From: Eubacteriales bacterium
GTDB taxonomy: Bacteria > Bacillota_A > Clostridia > Christensenellales > Aristaeellaceae
Length of the DNA: 5,118 nucleotides
Assembly (NCBI GenBank): GCA_029974855.1
Contig: JARKQO010000576.1
Span: forward strand, 1-5,118
Direction: 5' to 3'
Shown here: positions 1 to 5,088 of the stretch, piece by piece
Layout of the letters: every line of letters starts with the position of its first letter
Numbering within the stretch: the first letter of the stretch is position 1
Position numbers and translations under genes: made by a program
Notes under the pieces: model-generated
Told to the model about the DNA's origin: nothing
Databases searched by the model: none
The model's input: only the letters and a program-made list of their open reading frames with translations

Positions 1-21
1 GTTTGAAAACATATCCTAAAG

Positions 22-61
22 CACCCATCTACCGGTCTTATCGGTGGGTGGGTGTTTTGTT
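22..61 (+). terminator. Rho-independent terminator of an upstream gene off the left edge
   Basis: CACCCATCTACCG (22-34) pairs with CGGTGGGTGGGTG (42-54) in a 13-bp stem that includes two G-U pairs, around a 7-nt loop. It is followed at once by TTTTGTT. The stem and T-run read on the + strand, so it ends a transcript entering from the left. No coding sequence for that gene is visible in the 21 bases before it. Confidence 0.85.
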
Positions 62-63
62 AC

Positions 64-76
64 TTGAATGATTCAA
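64..76. repeat. Perfect 13-bp palindrome TTGAAT-G-ATTCAA
   Basis: Two perfect 6-nt arms surround a single central G, lying between the upstream terminator and the GC-rich hairpin repeat. It could be a protein binding site or chance; it lies about 90 bases upstream of the -35 box, too far for a typical simple repressor site. Function unknown. Confidence 0.35.
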
Positions 77-80
77 AAGG

Positions 81-136
81 TGGGTCCAGGGGCGAAGTCC
101 CTGGCGGGGTCTGGGGTGGAACCCCAGCGTCCCCCC
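81..136 (+). repeat. GC-rich intergenic hairpin repeat, left copy
   Basis: The unit begins GGGTCCAGGGG and holds two hairpins: CCAGGGG/TCCCTGG (86-92 with 98-104, loop CGAAG) and CTGGGGT/ACCCCAG (111-117 with 121-127, loop GGA). It ends in a run of C. A related unit, GGGTCCAGGGCGACAGCCCTGG, with compensating changes in the stem, occurs at the right edge of the window in the same orientation. The changes that keep the stem paired suggest structure matters. From memory, similar GGGTCCAGG units are common between genes in Oscillospirales; that recollection is not shown by this window. Confidence 0.7.
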
Positions 137-167
137 TCCGCCGTTCCTCCCCCCGTCATCCCTGCCG

Positions 168-196
168 TTGATTTTTGAGGGCGGGGCATGTATAAT
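168..196 (+). promoter_or_regulatory. Sigma-A type promoter of the four-gene operon
   Basis: The -35 box is TTGATT (168-173, four of six consensus bases) and the -10 box is a perfect TATAAT (191-196), with a spacer of exactly 17 bp. Transcription would begin near 203, leaving a 5' leader of about 44 nt before the zinc-ribbon gene. No operator or riboswitch is obvious in that leader. Confidence 0.85.
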
Positions 197-246
197 GAAA
201 AAGCTGGCAAGACGCGCAAACCGAAAACCAACCGTGAGGTGATCCC

Positions 247-1350
247 ATGGCAGGCGTGACCTATAAATGCACAAACTGCGGCGGACCTGTATCCTATGCC
301 CCGGATCTGCAAAAATGGCGCTGTGCCTTCTGCAAAACCCAGTTCACCGAAAAGGACCTGTTGCCCAAGGCCGAGGCTTACGCTCAGGAGGCTGCCCAAG
401 AGGCCGCCCAGGAAAGTCATACCCATGCCCATGAGGACCATGCCGGGGAGGCTTCCGCCCAGGGGGAGGCGGGCGAGCAGGTGGCCTACCACTGCCCCAG
501 CTGCGGCAGCCAGGTGATGACCGAGGCCACCACCGTGGCCACCCACTGCTATTATTGCCATAATCCCGTGGTGCTCCAGGGCAAGCTGACCCCGGACATG
601 ACCCCGGACGCGGTGCTGCCCTTTGCCATCACCAAGGATTCCGCGGTGGACAGCTTCCTGAAATGGGTGAAAACCAAGCGCTTTGTGCCCAAGGATTTCT
701 TCTCCAAGCAGGAGATCCGCAACATGTCCGGGGTGTACTACCCCCATTTTGTGACGGAATGCGAGATGGACGCCTCCTATTCCGGCCAGGGCCAGAACGT
801 GTCCGTGATGGACACGCCCAAGTACACCATCACCAAAACCGACCACTACGCCTTCCGCCGCCGGGCCAACCTGTCCTTTCACAACGTGATGCGCCCGGCC
901 CTTGCCAGCATCGACCGCAAGCTTTCCGACGGCATCCACCCCTTCCCCCTTGCGGAGGTAAAGCCCTTCTCCAGCGCCTATCTGTCGGGCTTTGTGGCGG
1001 AGCGCCGGAACGTGAACAAGGAGGACATCACCCAGGACGTGCAGCGGGAGCTGGAGGGCTATGTGAAGCCCCTGCTGGCGGGCACCGTGAACTACCATTC
1101 CTCCAGCGGCACCACCTCGGCCAAAATCACCCGGATGAAAACCCAATACCTGCTGCTGCCCACCTGGGTGCTGACCTATACCCGCCGCTCCGGCGCGGAC
1201 AAGAAGCCCTATTACTACGTCATGAACGGCCATACCGGGGAGGTCTGCGGCAAGCTGCCCATCAACAAGGGCAAGCTGTTTTTCACCAGCGCCTTCATCG
1301 CGGCTTTGGTGTTCGGGGCCCTGTGCCTGGCCGGATATTTTCTGTATTAA
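247..1350 (+). CDS. Double zinc-ribbon protein with C-terminal membrane anchor
   Basis: The 367-residue protein has two zinc-ribbon knuckle pairs: C8-x2-C11 with C26-x2-C29, and C83-x2-C86 with C101-x2-C104. Between them (about 40-78) is an Ala/Glu/Gln-rich linker with a His cluster HTHAHEDH (58-65) that might also bind metal. The middle (about 120-335) is a soluble domain I do not recognise. One hydrophobic helix ends the protein (about 346-366), so it is probably tail-anchored with its bulk in the cytoplasm. The ATG start follows TGAGGTGATC, which matches the 16S anti-SD well, with a 7-nt gap after GAGG. It is the first gene of the operon, 14 nt before the TPM gene. Family knowledge: such proteins are called TFIIB-type zinc ribbon or, wrongly, PriA helicase, because only the Cys ribbons match; no helicase motifs are present. 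Partner and substrate are unknown. A membrane scaffold for the neighbouring TPM protein is inference. Confidence 0.85.
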   Translation: MAGVTYKCTNCGGPVSYAPDLQKWRCAFCKTQFTEKDLLPKAEAYAQEAAQEAAQESHTHAHEDHAGEASAQGEAGEQVAYHCPSCGSQVMTEATTVATHCYYCHNPVVLQGKLTPDMTPDAVLPFAITKDSAVDSFLKWVKTKRFVPKDFFSKQEIRNMSGVYYPHFVTECEMDASYSGQGQNVSVMDTPKYTITKTDHYAFRRRANLSFHNVMRPALASIDRKLSDGIHPFPLAEVKPFSSAYLSGFVAERRNVNKEDITQDVQRELEGYVKPLLAGTVNYHSSSGTTSAKITRMKTQYLLLPTWVLTYTRRSGADKKPYYYVMNGHTGEVCGKLPINKGKLFFTSAFIAALVFGALCLAGYFLY

Positions 1351-1364
1351 AGAAGGAGGGTCCC

Positions 1365-2231
1365 ATGATGAAAAGGAAGCACATCCTGCCGGCTCTCCTG
1401 GTGACCATTTTGCTGCTGGGGGCAGTGTGCCCTCTGGCTCTTGGGGCCGATACGGGCCGCCGGGTTTTCGACCAGGCGGACCTGCTTACCTCCGCCCAGG
1501 AAGCTGACCTGGAGGCGGACATCGCCCAGTTCCAGAAGGATACGGGGATGGACTTTGTGCTGGTCACCACCCGCCAGCCCCATGAGGGCGTAAGCGTGCA
1601 GGCCGTGGCGGACGACTTTTACGACAAATACGGCTTTGGCCTGGATGAGGAGCACAGCGGCGCGCTGTACTACATCGACATGTACGGGGCCGTCGGCGAT
1701 CGGGACCATTACCTGTCCACCACCGGCAAGATGATCGACATCATGACGGACGAGCGGATCGACCGGGCCATCAGCGCCGTGGTACCGGACCTAAAGGCCG
1801 GAAGGTACGCCGACGCCGTTTCCCTGATGCTCTCTACGCTGGCCCGGAACGTGAGGGCAGGCATCCCCGAGGGCCAATACCAATATGATGTGGTCACCGG
1901 GCAGCAGCTTACCGCCCGGCACAAGGCCCTGACCGTGAACGAAATCGGGATCAGCCTGCTGATCGCCGCGGCGTTGGGGGGCCTCTTCGCGCTGATCACC
2001 AGCCGCCGCTACCAGCTCAAGGGCAGCACCTACCGCTACCAGCTGCAAAGCAACAGCGCTATGGAGCTCACCGATTCCGACGACCAATACCTGCGCTCCA
2101 CCACCACCCAGACCCGCAAGCCGGACAACCGCACCGGGGGCGGCCTGGGAGGCGGCGGCTTTGGGGGCGGCAGCGGCGTGCACACCGGCAGCAGCGGCAG
2201 CAGCCACGGCGGCGGCGGGGGCAAGTTCTAA
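1365..2231 (+). CDS. TPM-domain (YgcG-like) membrane protein with Gly-rich tail
   Basis: The 288-residue protein starts with a signal sequence (K3-R-K, hydrophobic 7-26, possible cleavage after the Ala of ALGA at 28). A TPM domain (TLP18.3/Psb32/MOLO-1, formerly DUF477) runs from about 34 to 170, with the typical opening VFDQADLLT and the alternating Asp/Glu-rich segments of the family. A transmembrane helix lies at about 194-212. A polar stretch and a Gly/Ser/His-rich tail (257-288, ending GGGGGKF) follow, as in YgcG proteins. The TPM domain is thus outside the cell and the tail inside. Plant TLP18.3 has acid phosphatase activity; bacterial roles are little known. The open frame extends far upstream, but ATG 1365 follows AGGAGG by 5 nt and begins the signal peptide, so it is the start; ATG 1368 is the alternative. 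Probable partner of the zinc-ribbon protein just upstream. Confidence 0.88.
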   Translation: MMKRKHILPALLVTILLLGAVCPLALGADTGRRVFDQADLLTSAQEADLEADIAQFQKDTGMDFVLVTTRQPHEGVSVQAVADDFYDKYGFGLDEEHSGALYYIDMYGAVGDRDHYLSTTGKMIDIMTDERIDRAISAVVPDLKAGRYADAVSLMLSTLARNVRAGIPEGQYQYDVVTGQQLTARHKALTVNEIGISLLIAAALGGLFALITSRRYQLKGSTYRYQLQSNSAMELTDSDDQYLRSTTTQTRKPDNRTGGGLGGGGFGGGSGVHTGSSGSSHGGGGGKF

Positions 2232-2255
2232 CGCCCCCGGCCCTCCGCCGCTTTT
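2209..2255 (+). terminator. Possible weak terminator or attenuator at the end of the TPM gene
   Basis: GCGGCGG (2209-2215) can pair with CCGCCGC (2245-2251), and inside it GGGGGC (2217-2222) with GCCCCC (2233-2238). They are separated by an uneven internal loop. TTTT follows at 2252-2255. The 5' arm lies in the Gly-rich codons of the TPM gene and the stop codon sits in the loop. The T-run is short and the 53-nt gap to ytvI has no clear promoter, so partial termination is the most that can be argued. Gly-rich coding could give the pairing by chance. Confidence 0.35.
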
Positions 2256-2284
2256 GCCCGACCAAACCAAGAAGGGGCTCCCTC

Positions 2285-3448
2285 ATGAAGTCATCGCTTC
2301 CCGTGAAGTATGCCGCGGAGCGGCTTGCCCTCCGGCTGGTATGGATCCTCCTGGCCGCCTTTGCGCTGCTGGCCCTGGTGCCGCTGCTCTGGCGGCTCTT
2401 TTCCCCCTTTCTCGTAGCCATCCCCGTGGCTGCGGCCCTCCAGCCCGCCATCCGCTTTTCCCGGCAGAGGCTGCGGATGCGGCCCGGCCTGGCGGTGGGC
2501 CTGTGGGTGCTGCTGGTGTGCGGGGTTGCCTTTGTGCTGCTGTACTGGTCCGTGTCCTTTCTGGTGGTGCAGCTCAGCAAGGTGGTGCAAAACGCCCCTG
2601 GCATCGTGGGCAGCGTTACCGGGGTTCTCCAGGCCGCAGCCAACCGGGTGCTGGACGCGGCCCAGGCCATGCCCCAGGATGTGGGCAACGCCATCCGCTC
2701 CTCCTTGGACAGCGCCCTGAAAACCCTCAGCGAGGGGGGTGTCTCCTTGGTGAGGGACCTGGGCAACGGGGCCCTCTCCTTTGTGGCCCGGCTGCCCTAT
2801 GCCTTGATTTACCTGAGCTTTCTGGTGCCGGGCATCTTCTTCATCACCGCCCGGTATCCCCAGATTCACCGGTTTCTCACCACCGGCACCGACGGCCGGG
2901 AGGGGGAGCACATCTCGGTGCTGCGCAAGTCCGCCATGAAGGGCCTGCTGGGGTATTTGCGGGTGCAGGTGCTGTTCTCGCTGATCACGCTGCTGCTGTC
3001 CTGGGTGTGCTTCCAGTCCTTCGGGTTTGAATACGGCATGCTCATCGGCGTGGTGGCCGCGCTGCTGGAGCTGATCCCCCAGTTCGGCTGCGGCACCTTG
3101 TACCTGCCCTGGTCCGTGGTCAGCTTCATCGTAGGCCAGAGCCGCAACGGCTGGATCGTGCTGGGGCTGTACTTGGTATACCAGCTGATCCGCCGGAGCA
3201 CGGAGCCCATGCTGCTGGGGAATAACCTGGGGGTGCCCCCCTTGCTGTCCCTCATCGGCATGTTCGCGGGCATGCAGCTGGCCGGGGTGGTGGGCCTGAT
3301 TCTGGGCCCGGTCCTCATGGTGATTCTGGTCAGCGCGGTGCGGGGCCGGCTGTTTGACGGCATCCTGGCGGATTTGCGCACCTTGTCCCGGTATATGAAA
3401 AGCCGCTGGAGGCGCGGCAGGGAGGGGGAGCTTGATGGAGGACAATAA
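2285..3448 (+). CDS. ytvI: YtvI-type AI-2E family (UPF0118) integral membrane protein
   Basis: The 387-residue polytopic membrane protein has hydrophobic helices at about 17-35, 38-56 and 70-97. An amphipathic stretch follows (about 98-168), then a helix near 170-190, a charged loop (about 193-222) and a set of helices to about 355. It ends in a basic, polar tail (YMKSRWRRGREGE). The C-terminal half carries family marks: ELIPQFGCGT (from 262), the Pro-Trp of LPWSV, EPMLLG (from 307), then PPLLSLIGMFAG and GLILGP. These fit the AI-2E exporter superfamily, and the length fits the sporulation protein YtvI (about 370 residues in Bacillus). Bacillus YtvI is linked to sporulation; its transported substrate, if any, is not known. 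The ATG start follows AAGGGG by 7 nt. The 3' end overlaps tag by 14 nt, which suggests coupled translation. It could instead be a general AI-2E family member without a spore role; no sporulation-type promoter is seen before it. Confidence 0.82.
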   Translation: MKSSLPVKYAAERLALRLVWILLAAFALLALVPLLWRLFSPFLVAIPVAAALQPAIRFSRQRLRMRPGLAVGLWVLLVCGVAFVLLYWSVSFLVVQLSKVVQNAPGIVGSVTGVLQAAANRVLDAAQAMPQDVGNAIRSSLDSALKTLSEGGVSLVRDLGNGALSFVARLPYALIYLSFLVPGIFFITARYPQIHRFLTTGTDGREGEHISVLRKSAMKGLLGYLRVQVLFSLITLLLSWVCFQSFGFEYGMLIGVVAALLELIPQFGCGTLYLPWSVVSFIVGQSRNGWIVLGLYLVYQLIRRSTEPMLLGNNLGVPPLLSLIGMFAGMQLAGVVGLILGPVLMVILVSAVRGRLFDGILADLRTLSRYMKSRWRRGREGELDGGQ

Positions 3449-4007
3449 GCCCCGCTGCGGCTGGGCCAGGGGGGAAGAGATGCGGCGCTACCACGACACC
3501 CTCTGGGGGGTGCCCACCACAGATGAGGCGCTGCTGTATGAATTTCTGCTGCTGGAGGCCTTTCAGGCAGGGCTTTCCTGGGCCCTGATCCTGAAAAAGC
3601 GGGAGAACTTCCGCCGGGCCTTTGACGGCTTCGACCCGGTGAAAATCGCCGCCTATGGGGAGGAAAAAATCCAAAGCCTCCTGGGAGATGCGGGAATCAT
3701 CCGCAGCCGGGGCAAGATTCGCGGGGCCATCCAGAACGCCCGGTGCTTTCTGGAGATTCAGCGGGAGTTCGGCTCCTTTGCCAGGTACCTGTACAGCTTC
3801 ACCGGGGGCCGCACCGTCACCAACACCACGGATCAGTTTCCCACCGCCACGGCCCTCAGCGACGCCATGGCCAAGGATTTGAAAAAGCGCGGCATGGCCT
3901 ATATGGGGTCTGTGACGCTGTACAGCTATTTGCAGGCGGTGGGCGTGGTCAACGACCATGAGACGGGGTGCTTTTGCTATCAGCAGCCCCTGGAGATTAT
4001 GCTATAA
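3435..4007 (+). CDS. tag: DNA-3-methyladenine glycosylase I
   Basis: The 190-residue cytoplasmic enzyme removes 3-methyladenine from alkylated DNA, the first step of base excision repair. The family signature is complete: RCGW (C8), YHD (H20), LLEAFQAGLSW (E41, W49), LKKREN (53-58), DAGIIRxRGKI, LKKRGMAYMG and NDHETGC (H175, C179). C8, H20, H175 and C179 match the zinc site of E. coli Tag, and E41 and W49 match its base-pocket residues E38 and W46. The length is normal (187 in E. coli). The start codon is ATG 3435, in tandem with a TTG at 3432. GGAGGGGGAG lies just upstream, inside the ytvI coding sequence. Start and ytvI stop overlap by 14 nt, so expression probably depends on the upstream operon, with no sign of an alkylation-specific control. 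It is the last gene before the strong terminator at 4091-4125. Confidence 0.96.
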   Translation: MEDNKPRCGWARGEEMRRYHDTLWGVPTTDEALLYEFLLLEAFQAGLSWALILKKRENFRRAFDGFDPVKIAAYGEEKIQSLLGDAGIIRSRGKIRGAIQNARCFLEIQREFGSFARYLYSFTGGRTVTNTTDQFPTATALSDAMAKDLKKRGMAYMGSVTLYSYLQAVGVVNDHETGCFCYQQPLEIML

Positions 4008-4090
4008 GGACGAAAAGAAGCAAGGATAAATGCGGGGGATTTGCCCTGTACAGCCTGTGAAAAAAGCGGCCTCAGCTCCTTCCCCCCTAA

Positions 4091-4125
4091 GCCCCGGCGG
4101 ATGCTTCTGTCCGCCGGGGTTTTTT
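4091..4125 (+). terminator. Rho-independent terminator closing the operon
   Basis: CCCCGGCGGA (4092-4101) pairs perfectly with TCCGCCGGGG (4110-4119) around an 8-nt loop, followed by six T (4120-4125). It lies 84 nt after the tag stop codon. The 84-nt stretch between (4008-4090) holds no gene that I can support. There is no A-run on the left side, so it works mainly for the + strand. Confidence 0.93.
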
Positions 4126-4137
4126 GATTTCACACAT

Positions 4138-4159
4138 CAGCATGGTTTTTCATATGCTG
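4138..4159. promoter_or_regulatory. Inverted repeat CAGCAT-N10-ATGCTG upstream of the Cys-rich gene
   Basis: Two perfect 6-nt arms 10 nt apart lie 32-53 bases before the start of the small Cys-rich gene, where its promoter should be. The spacing (16 nt centre to centre) would suit a dimeric regulator. No clear -35/-10 pair was found here: TATGCT (4153-4158) is a possible -10, but it lacks a well-placed -35. Could be chance. Confidence 0.3.
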
Positions 4160-4166
4160 TAACGGA

Positions 4167-4181
4167 TCCATTCGTAATGGA
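4167..4181 (+). promoter_or_regulatory. Hairpin that includes part of the ribosome binding site
   Basis: TCCATT (4167-4172) pairs perfectly with AATGGA (4176-4181) around the loop CGT. The last bases GGA are the first part of the Shine-Dalgarno GGAGGG (4179-4184), 6 nt before the ATG at 4191. Pairing would hide part of the SD, so translation could be tuned by this small stem. The stem is short and A/T-rich, so its effect may be weak. Confidence 0.4.
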
Positions 4182-4190
4182 GGGTTACCC

Positions 4191-4493
4191 ATGATCATGA
4201 CGGCAACGGTTATCCGCGTGGAGGCCAACGGGCTTTTGGTCCGGGATATGGCCACCGGCCAGGAAGTTTATGTGCACACAAACATGGCGCGGCAGTTCAG
4301 GGCCGGCGATGTGGTCAGAATCCGCTATAACGGCATCATGACCCCCAGCATCCCGCCCCAGATTTGGGCGCAGGCCATTACAAGGGTTTCACAGCCCTGC
4401 GGCTGCGCGCCGGGGGGCTGCTGGCCCGGCGGCTGCTGGCCCGGTGGGTGTCAATCAGGGGGCTGTGGCTCCAGGCCGGGTTGTTGGAGATAA
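4191..4493 (+). CDS. Small protein with beta-rich domain and Cys-Gly pentapeptide tail
   Basis: This 100-residue protein belongs to no family I can name with confidence. Residues 1-66 alternate hydrophobic and polar residues in a pattern like a small beta-barrel (ATVIRVEANGLLVRD, then RAGDVVRIRYNG, then AQAITRV), somewhat OB- or S1-like. The tail (68-100) has seven Cys (70, 72, 77, 82, 87, 92, 98). Five are spaced exactly five apart, giving C-x-(P/S)-G-G four times. There is no signal peptide or membrane helix. The start ATG 4191 follows GGAGGG by 6 nt; ATG 4197 is a possible alternative. It has its own terminators downstream and is cut off from the operon by the one at 4091-4125, so it is likely a single-gene unit. 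The Cys tail could bind metal, or form disulphide crosslinks as in spore coat or envelope proteins; both are inference. Confidence 0.75.
   Translation: MIMTATVIRVEANGLLVRDMATGQEVYVHTNMARQFRAGDVVRIRYNGIMTPSIPPQIWAQAITRVSQPCGCAPGGCWPGGCWPGGCQSGGCGSRPGCWR
4404..4463 (+). repeat. Four 15-bp in-frame tandem units encoding C-x-(P/S)-G-G
   Basis: Units start at 4404, 4419, 4434 and 4449. The second and third are nearly identical at the DNA level (TGCTGGCCCGG then CGGC or TGGG), differing at two bases; the first and fourth have drifted. A fifth Cys codon follows at 4464. Such a tract could gain or lose units by slippage without a frame change. Confidence 0.8.
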
Positions 4494-4494
4494 G

Positions 4495-4522
4495 AAAACG
4501 CGCCGGGCAAGCTCCCCGGCGC
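4495..4522 (-). terminator. Rho-independent terminator for the minus-strand ASCH gene
   Basis: GCGCCGGG (4500-4507) pairs perfectly with CCCGGCGC (4515-4522) around a 7-nt loop. Read on the minus strand, the stem is followed by G and TTTT (complement of 4495-4498), then CTTATC. Read on the plus strand no T-run follows. It sits about 70 nt past the ASCH stop codon and only 6 nt past the stop codon of the Cys-rich gene. Confidence 0.65.
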
Positions 4523-4530
4523 TCAGATTG

Positions 4531-4549
4531 TCAGGGACTTGGTCCCTGA
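4531..4549. repeat. Perfect 8-bp hairpin between the convergent genes
   Basis: TCAGGGAC (4531-4538) pairs perfectly with GTCCCTGA (4542-4549) around the loop TTG. No T-run follows on either strand. It is the middle one of three hairpins in a row, and may add to termination or protect the transcript ends. Confidence 0.6.
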
Positions 4550-4554
4550 ACTCG

Positions 4555-4588
4555 TGTCTGGCGGCGCTGTGCGCCACCAGACATTTTT
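4555..4588 (+). terminator. Rho-independent terminator of the Cys-rich gene
   Basis: TGTCTGGCGGCGC (4555-4567) pairs with GCGCCACCAGACA (4571-4583) with a single C/A mismatch, around the loop TGT. TTTTT follows (4584-4588). It reads on the plus strand and ends 5 nt short of the ASCH stop codon on the other strand. Confidence 0.85.
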
Positions 4589-4592
4589 CGTG

Positions 4593-5048
4593 TCATCCCG
4601 GCGCATACAGCATCTGGAAATCCTCAAAAACCACGGGCATATCCTCGGAAAAGGCATACCCCAATTCCTCCCCATCCTGGGTAAAAAAGTGGATATGCCC
4701 CTCCCGCCAGGACTGGAGGTTCTCATCCTCTCCCTCCCGGCGGCAGATTTCAAAGGTCATCTCCCGGAAGGGCAGCACCGTGATCCGGGTGGTCTGGATC
4801 ACGCACCGGGGCGTTCCCGCCCAATCGGTGACGATGCTCAAATCCCCCACTTGGGGAAGCTTCTCCCCTTCCAGCTCATAGGCCCACAAACTGCTGCTGG
4901 TGGCCCGCTTCTGGCCGGCCAGCACCAATTGCAGCAATTCGTTGGCCAGTTTCTCCGTTCCCCCGAAATAGAAGCAGCTGTAATACGGGGTGTCCGGGCT
5001 TAGCCCCGCCTCCCGCAAAAATTGGCTCCAAAACGCCTGAACGGTCAC
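4593..5048 (-). CDS. ASCH domain protein
   Basis: The frame is open upstream to a TTG at 5084, but GTG 5048 is the better start: GGGAGGAA lies 7 nt before it, and the protein then begins VTVQAFWSQFL as expected. That gives 151 residues, a soluble cytoplasmic protein without signal peptide. Visible family marks are an N-terminal helix, FGG (28-30), the signature GQKRAT (G45, K47, T50), the S-S-x-x-A-Y-E turn, VGD (67-69), a beta-strand stretch RCVIQTTRITVLPF, and a closing EDMPVVFEDFQMLY. ASCH proteins have a PUA-like beta-barrel and are thought to bind RNA or modified nucleosides; E. coli YqfB, a shorter member with the K-x-x-T motif, hydrolyses N4-acetylcytidine. Length and ends fit the longer Ef3133-like group, whose activity I cannot state. 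It converges on the Cys-rich gene. No good -10 was seen between the start and the hairpin repeat upstream. Confidence 0.88.
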   Translation of the reverse strand: MTVQAFWSQFLREAGLSPDTPYYSCFYFGGTEKLANELLQLVLAGQKRATSSSLWAYELEGEKLPQVGDLSIVTDWAGTPRCVIQTTRITVLPFREMTFEICRREGEDENLQSWREGHIHFFTQDGEELGYAFSEDMPVVFEDFQMLYAPG

Positions 5049-5088
5049 AGGTATTCCTCCCTTAACCACGTGAAAAAGAGTCAAAGCG

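Noticed and set aside
73..1233. Long open frame on the minus strand opposite the zinc-ribbon gene
   Set aside because: It is rich in Gly, His and Val as expected for the complement of a GC-biased gene, has no recognisable domain, and runs through the promoter and repeat region.
247..1350. PriA helicase
   Set aside because: Only the Cys ribbon pattern is shared; no Walker A or DEAD-box type motifs are present and the protein is far too short.
663..1364. Upstream extension of the TPM frame inside the zinc-ribbon gene
   Set aside because: It overlaps a well-supported gene, its residues are Pro/Arg/Gly-rich without domain, and the signal peptide and SD place the start at 1365.
1365..1440. TPM protein as a lipoprotein (Cys 22 in its signal sequence)
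   Set aside because: The residue before the Cys is Val and the pattern GAVC does not fit a lipobox; a normal signal peptide or anchor fits better.
2291..3445. Long open frame on the minus strand opposite ytvI
   Set aside because: Its product is dominated by Gln, His, Gly and Pro, typical of an antisense shadow; the + strand frame has clear family motifs and membrane helices.
4124..4158. TTGATT (4124-4129) with TATGCT (4153-4158) as a promoter of the Cys-rich gene
   Set aside because: The spacer would be 23 bp, too long, and the -35 overlaps the T-run of the terminator.
4404..4463. CRISPR or other spaced repeat array
   Set aside because: The units are directly adjacent, in frame and only 15 bp long; they are coding repeats.
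5049..5084. TTG start at 5084 for the ASCH gene
   Set aside because: No SD lies at a proper distance, whereas GTG 5048 has GGGAGGAA 7 nt upstream.
5079..5084. TTGACT on the minus strand as a -35 box for the ASCH gene
   Set aside because: At 17 nt further on there is only the GC-rich SD sequence and no -10-like hexamer, and the start codon would be too close.
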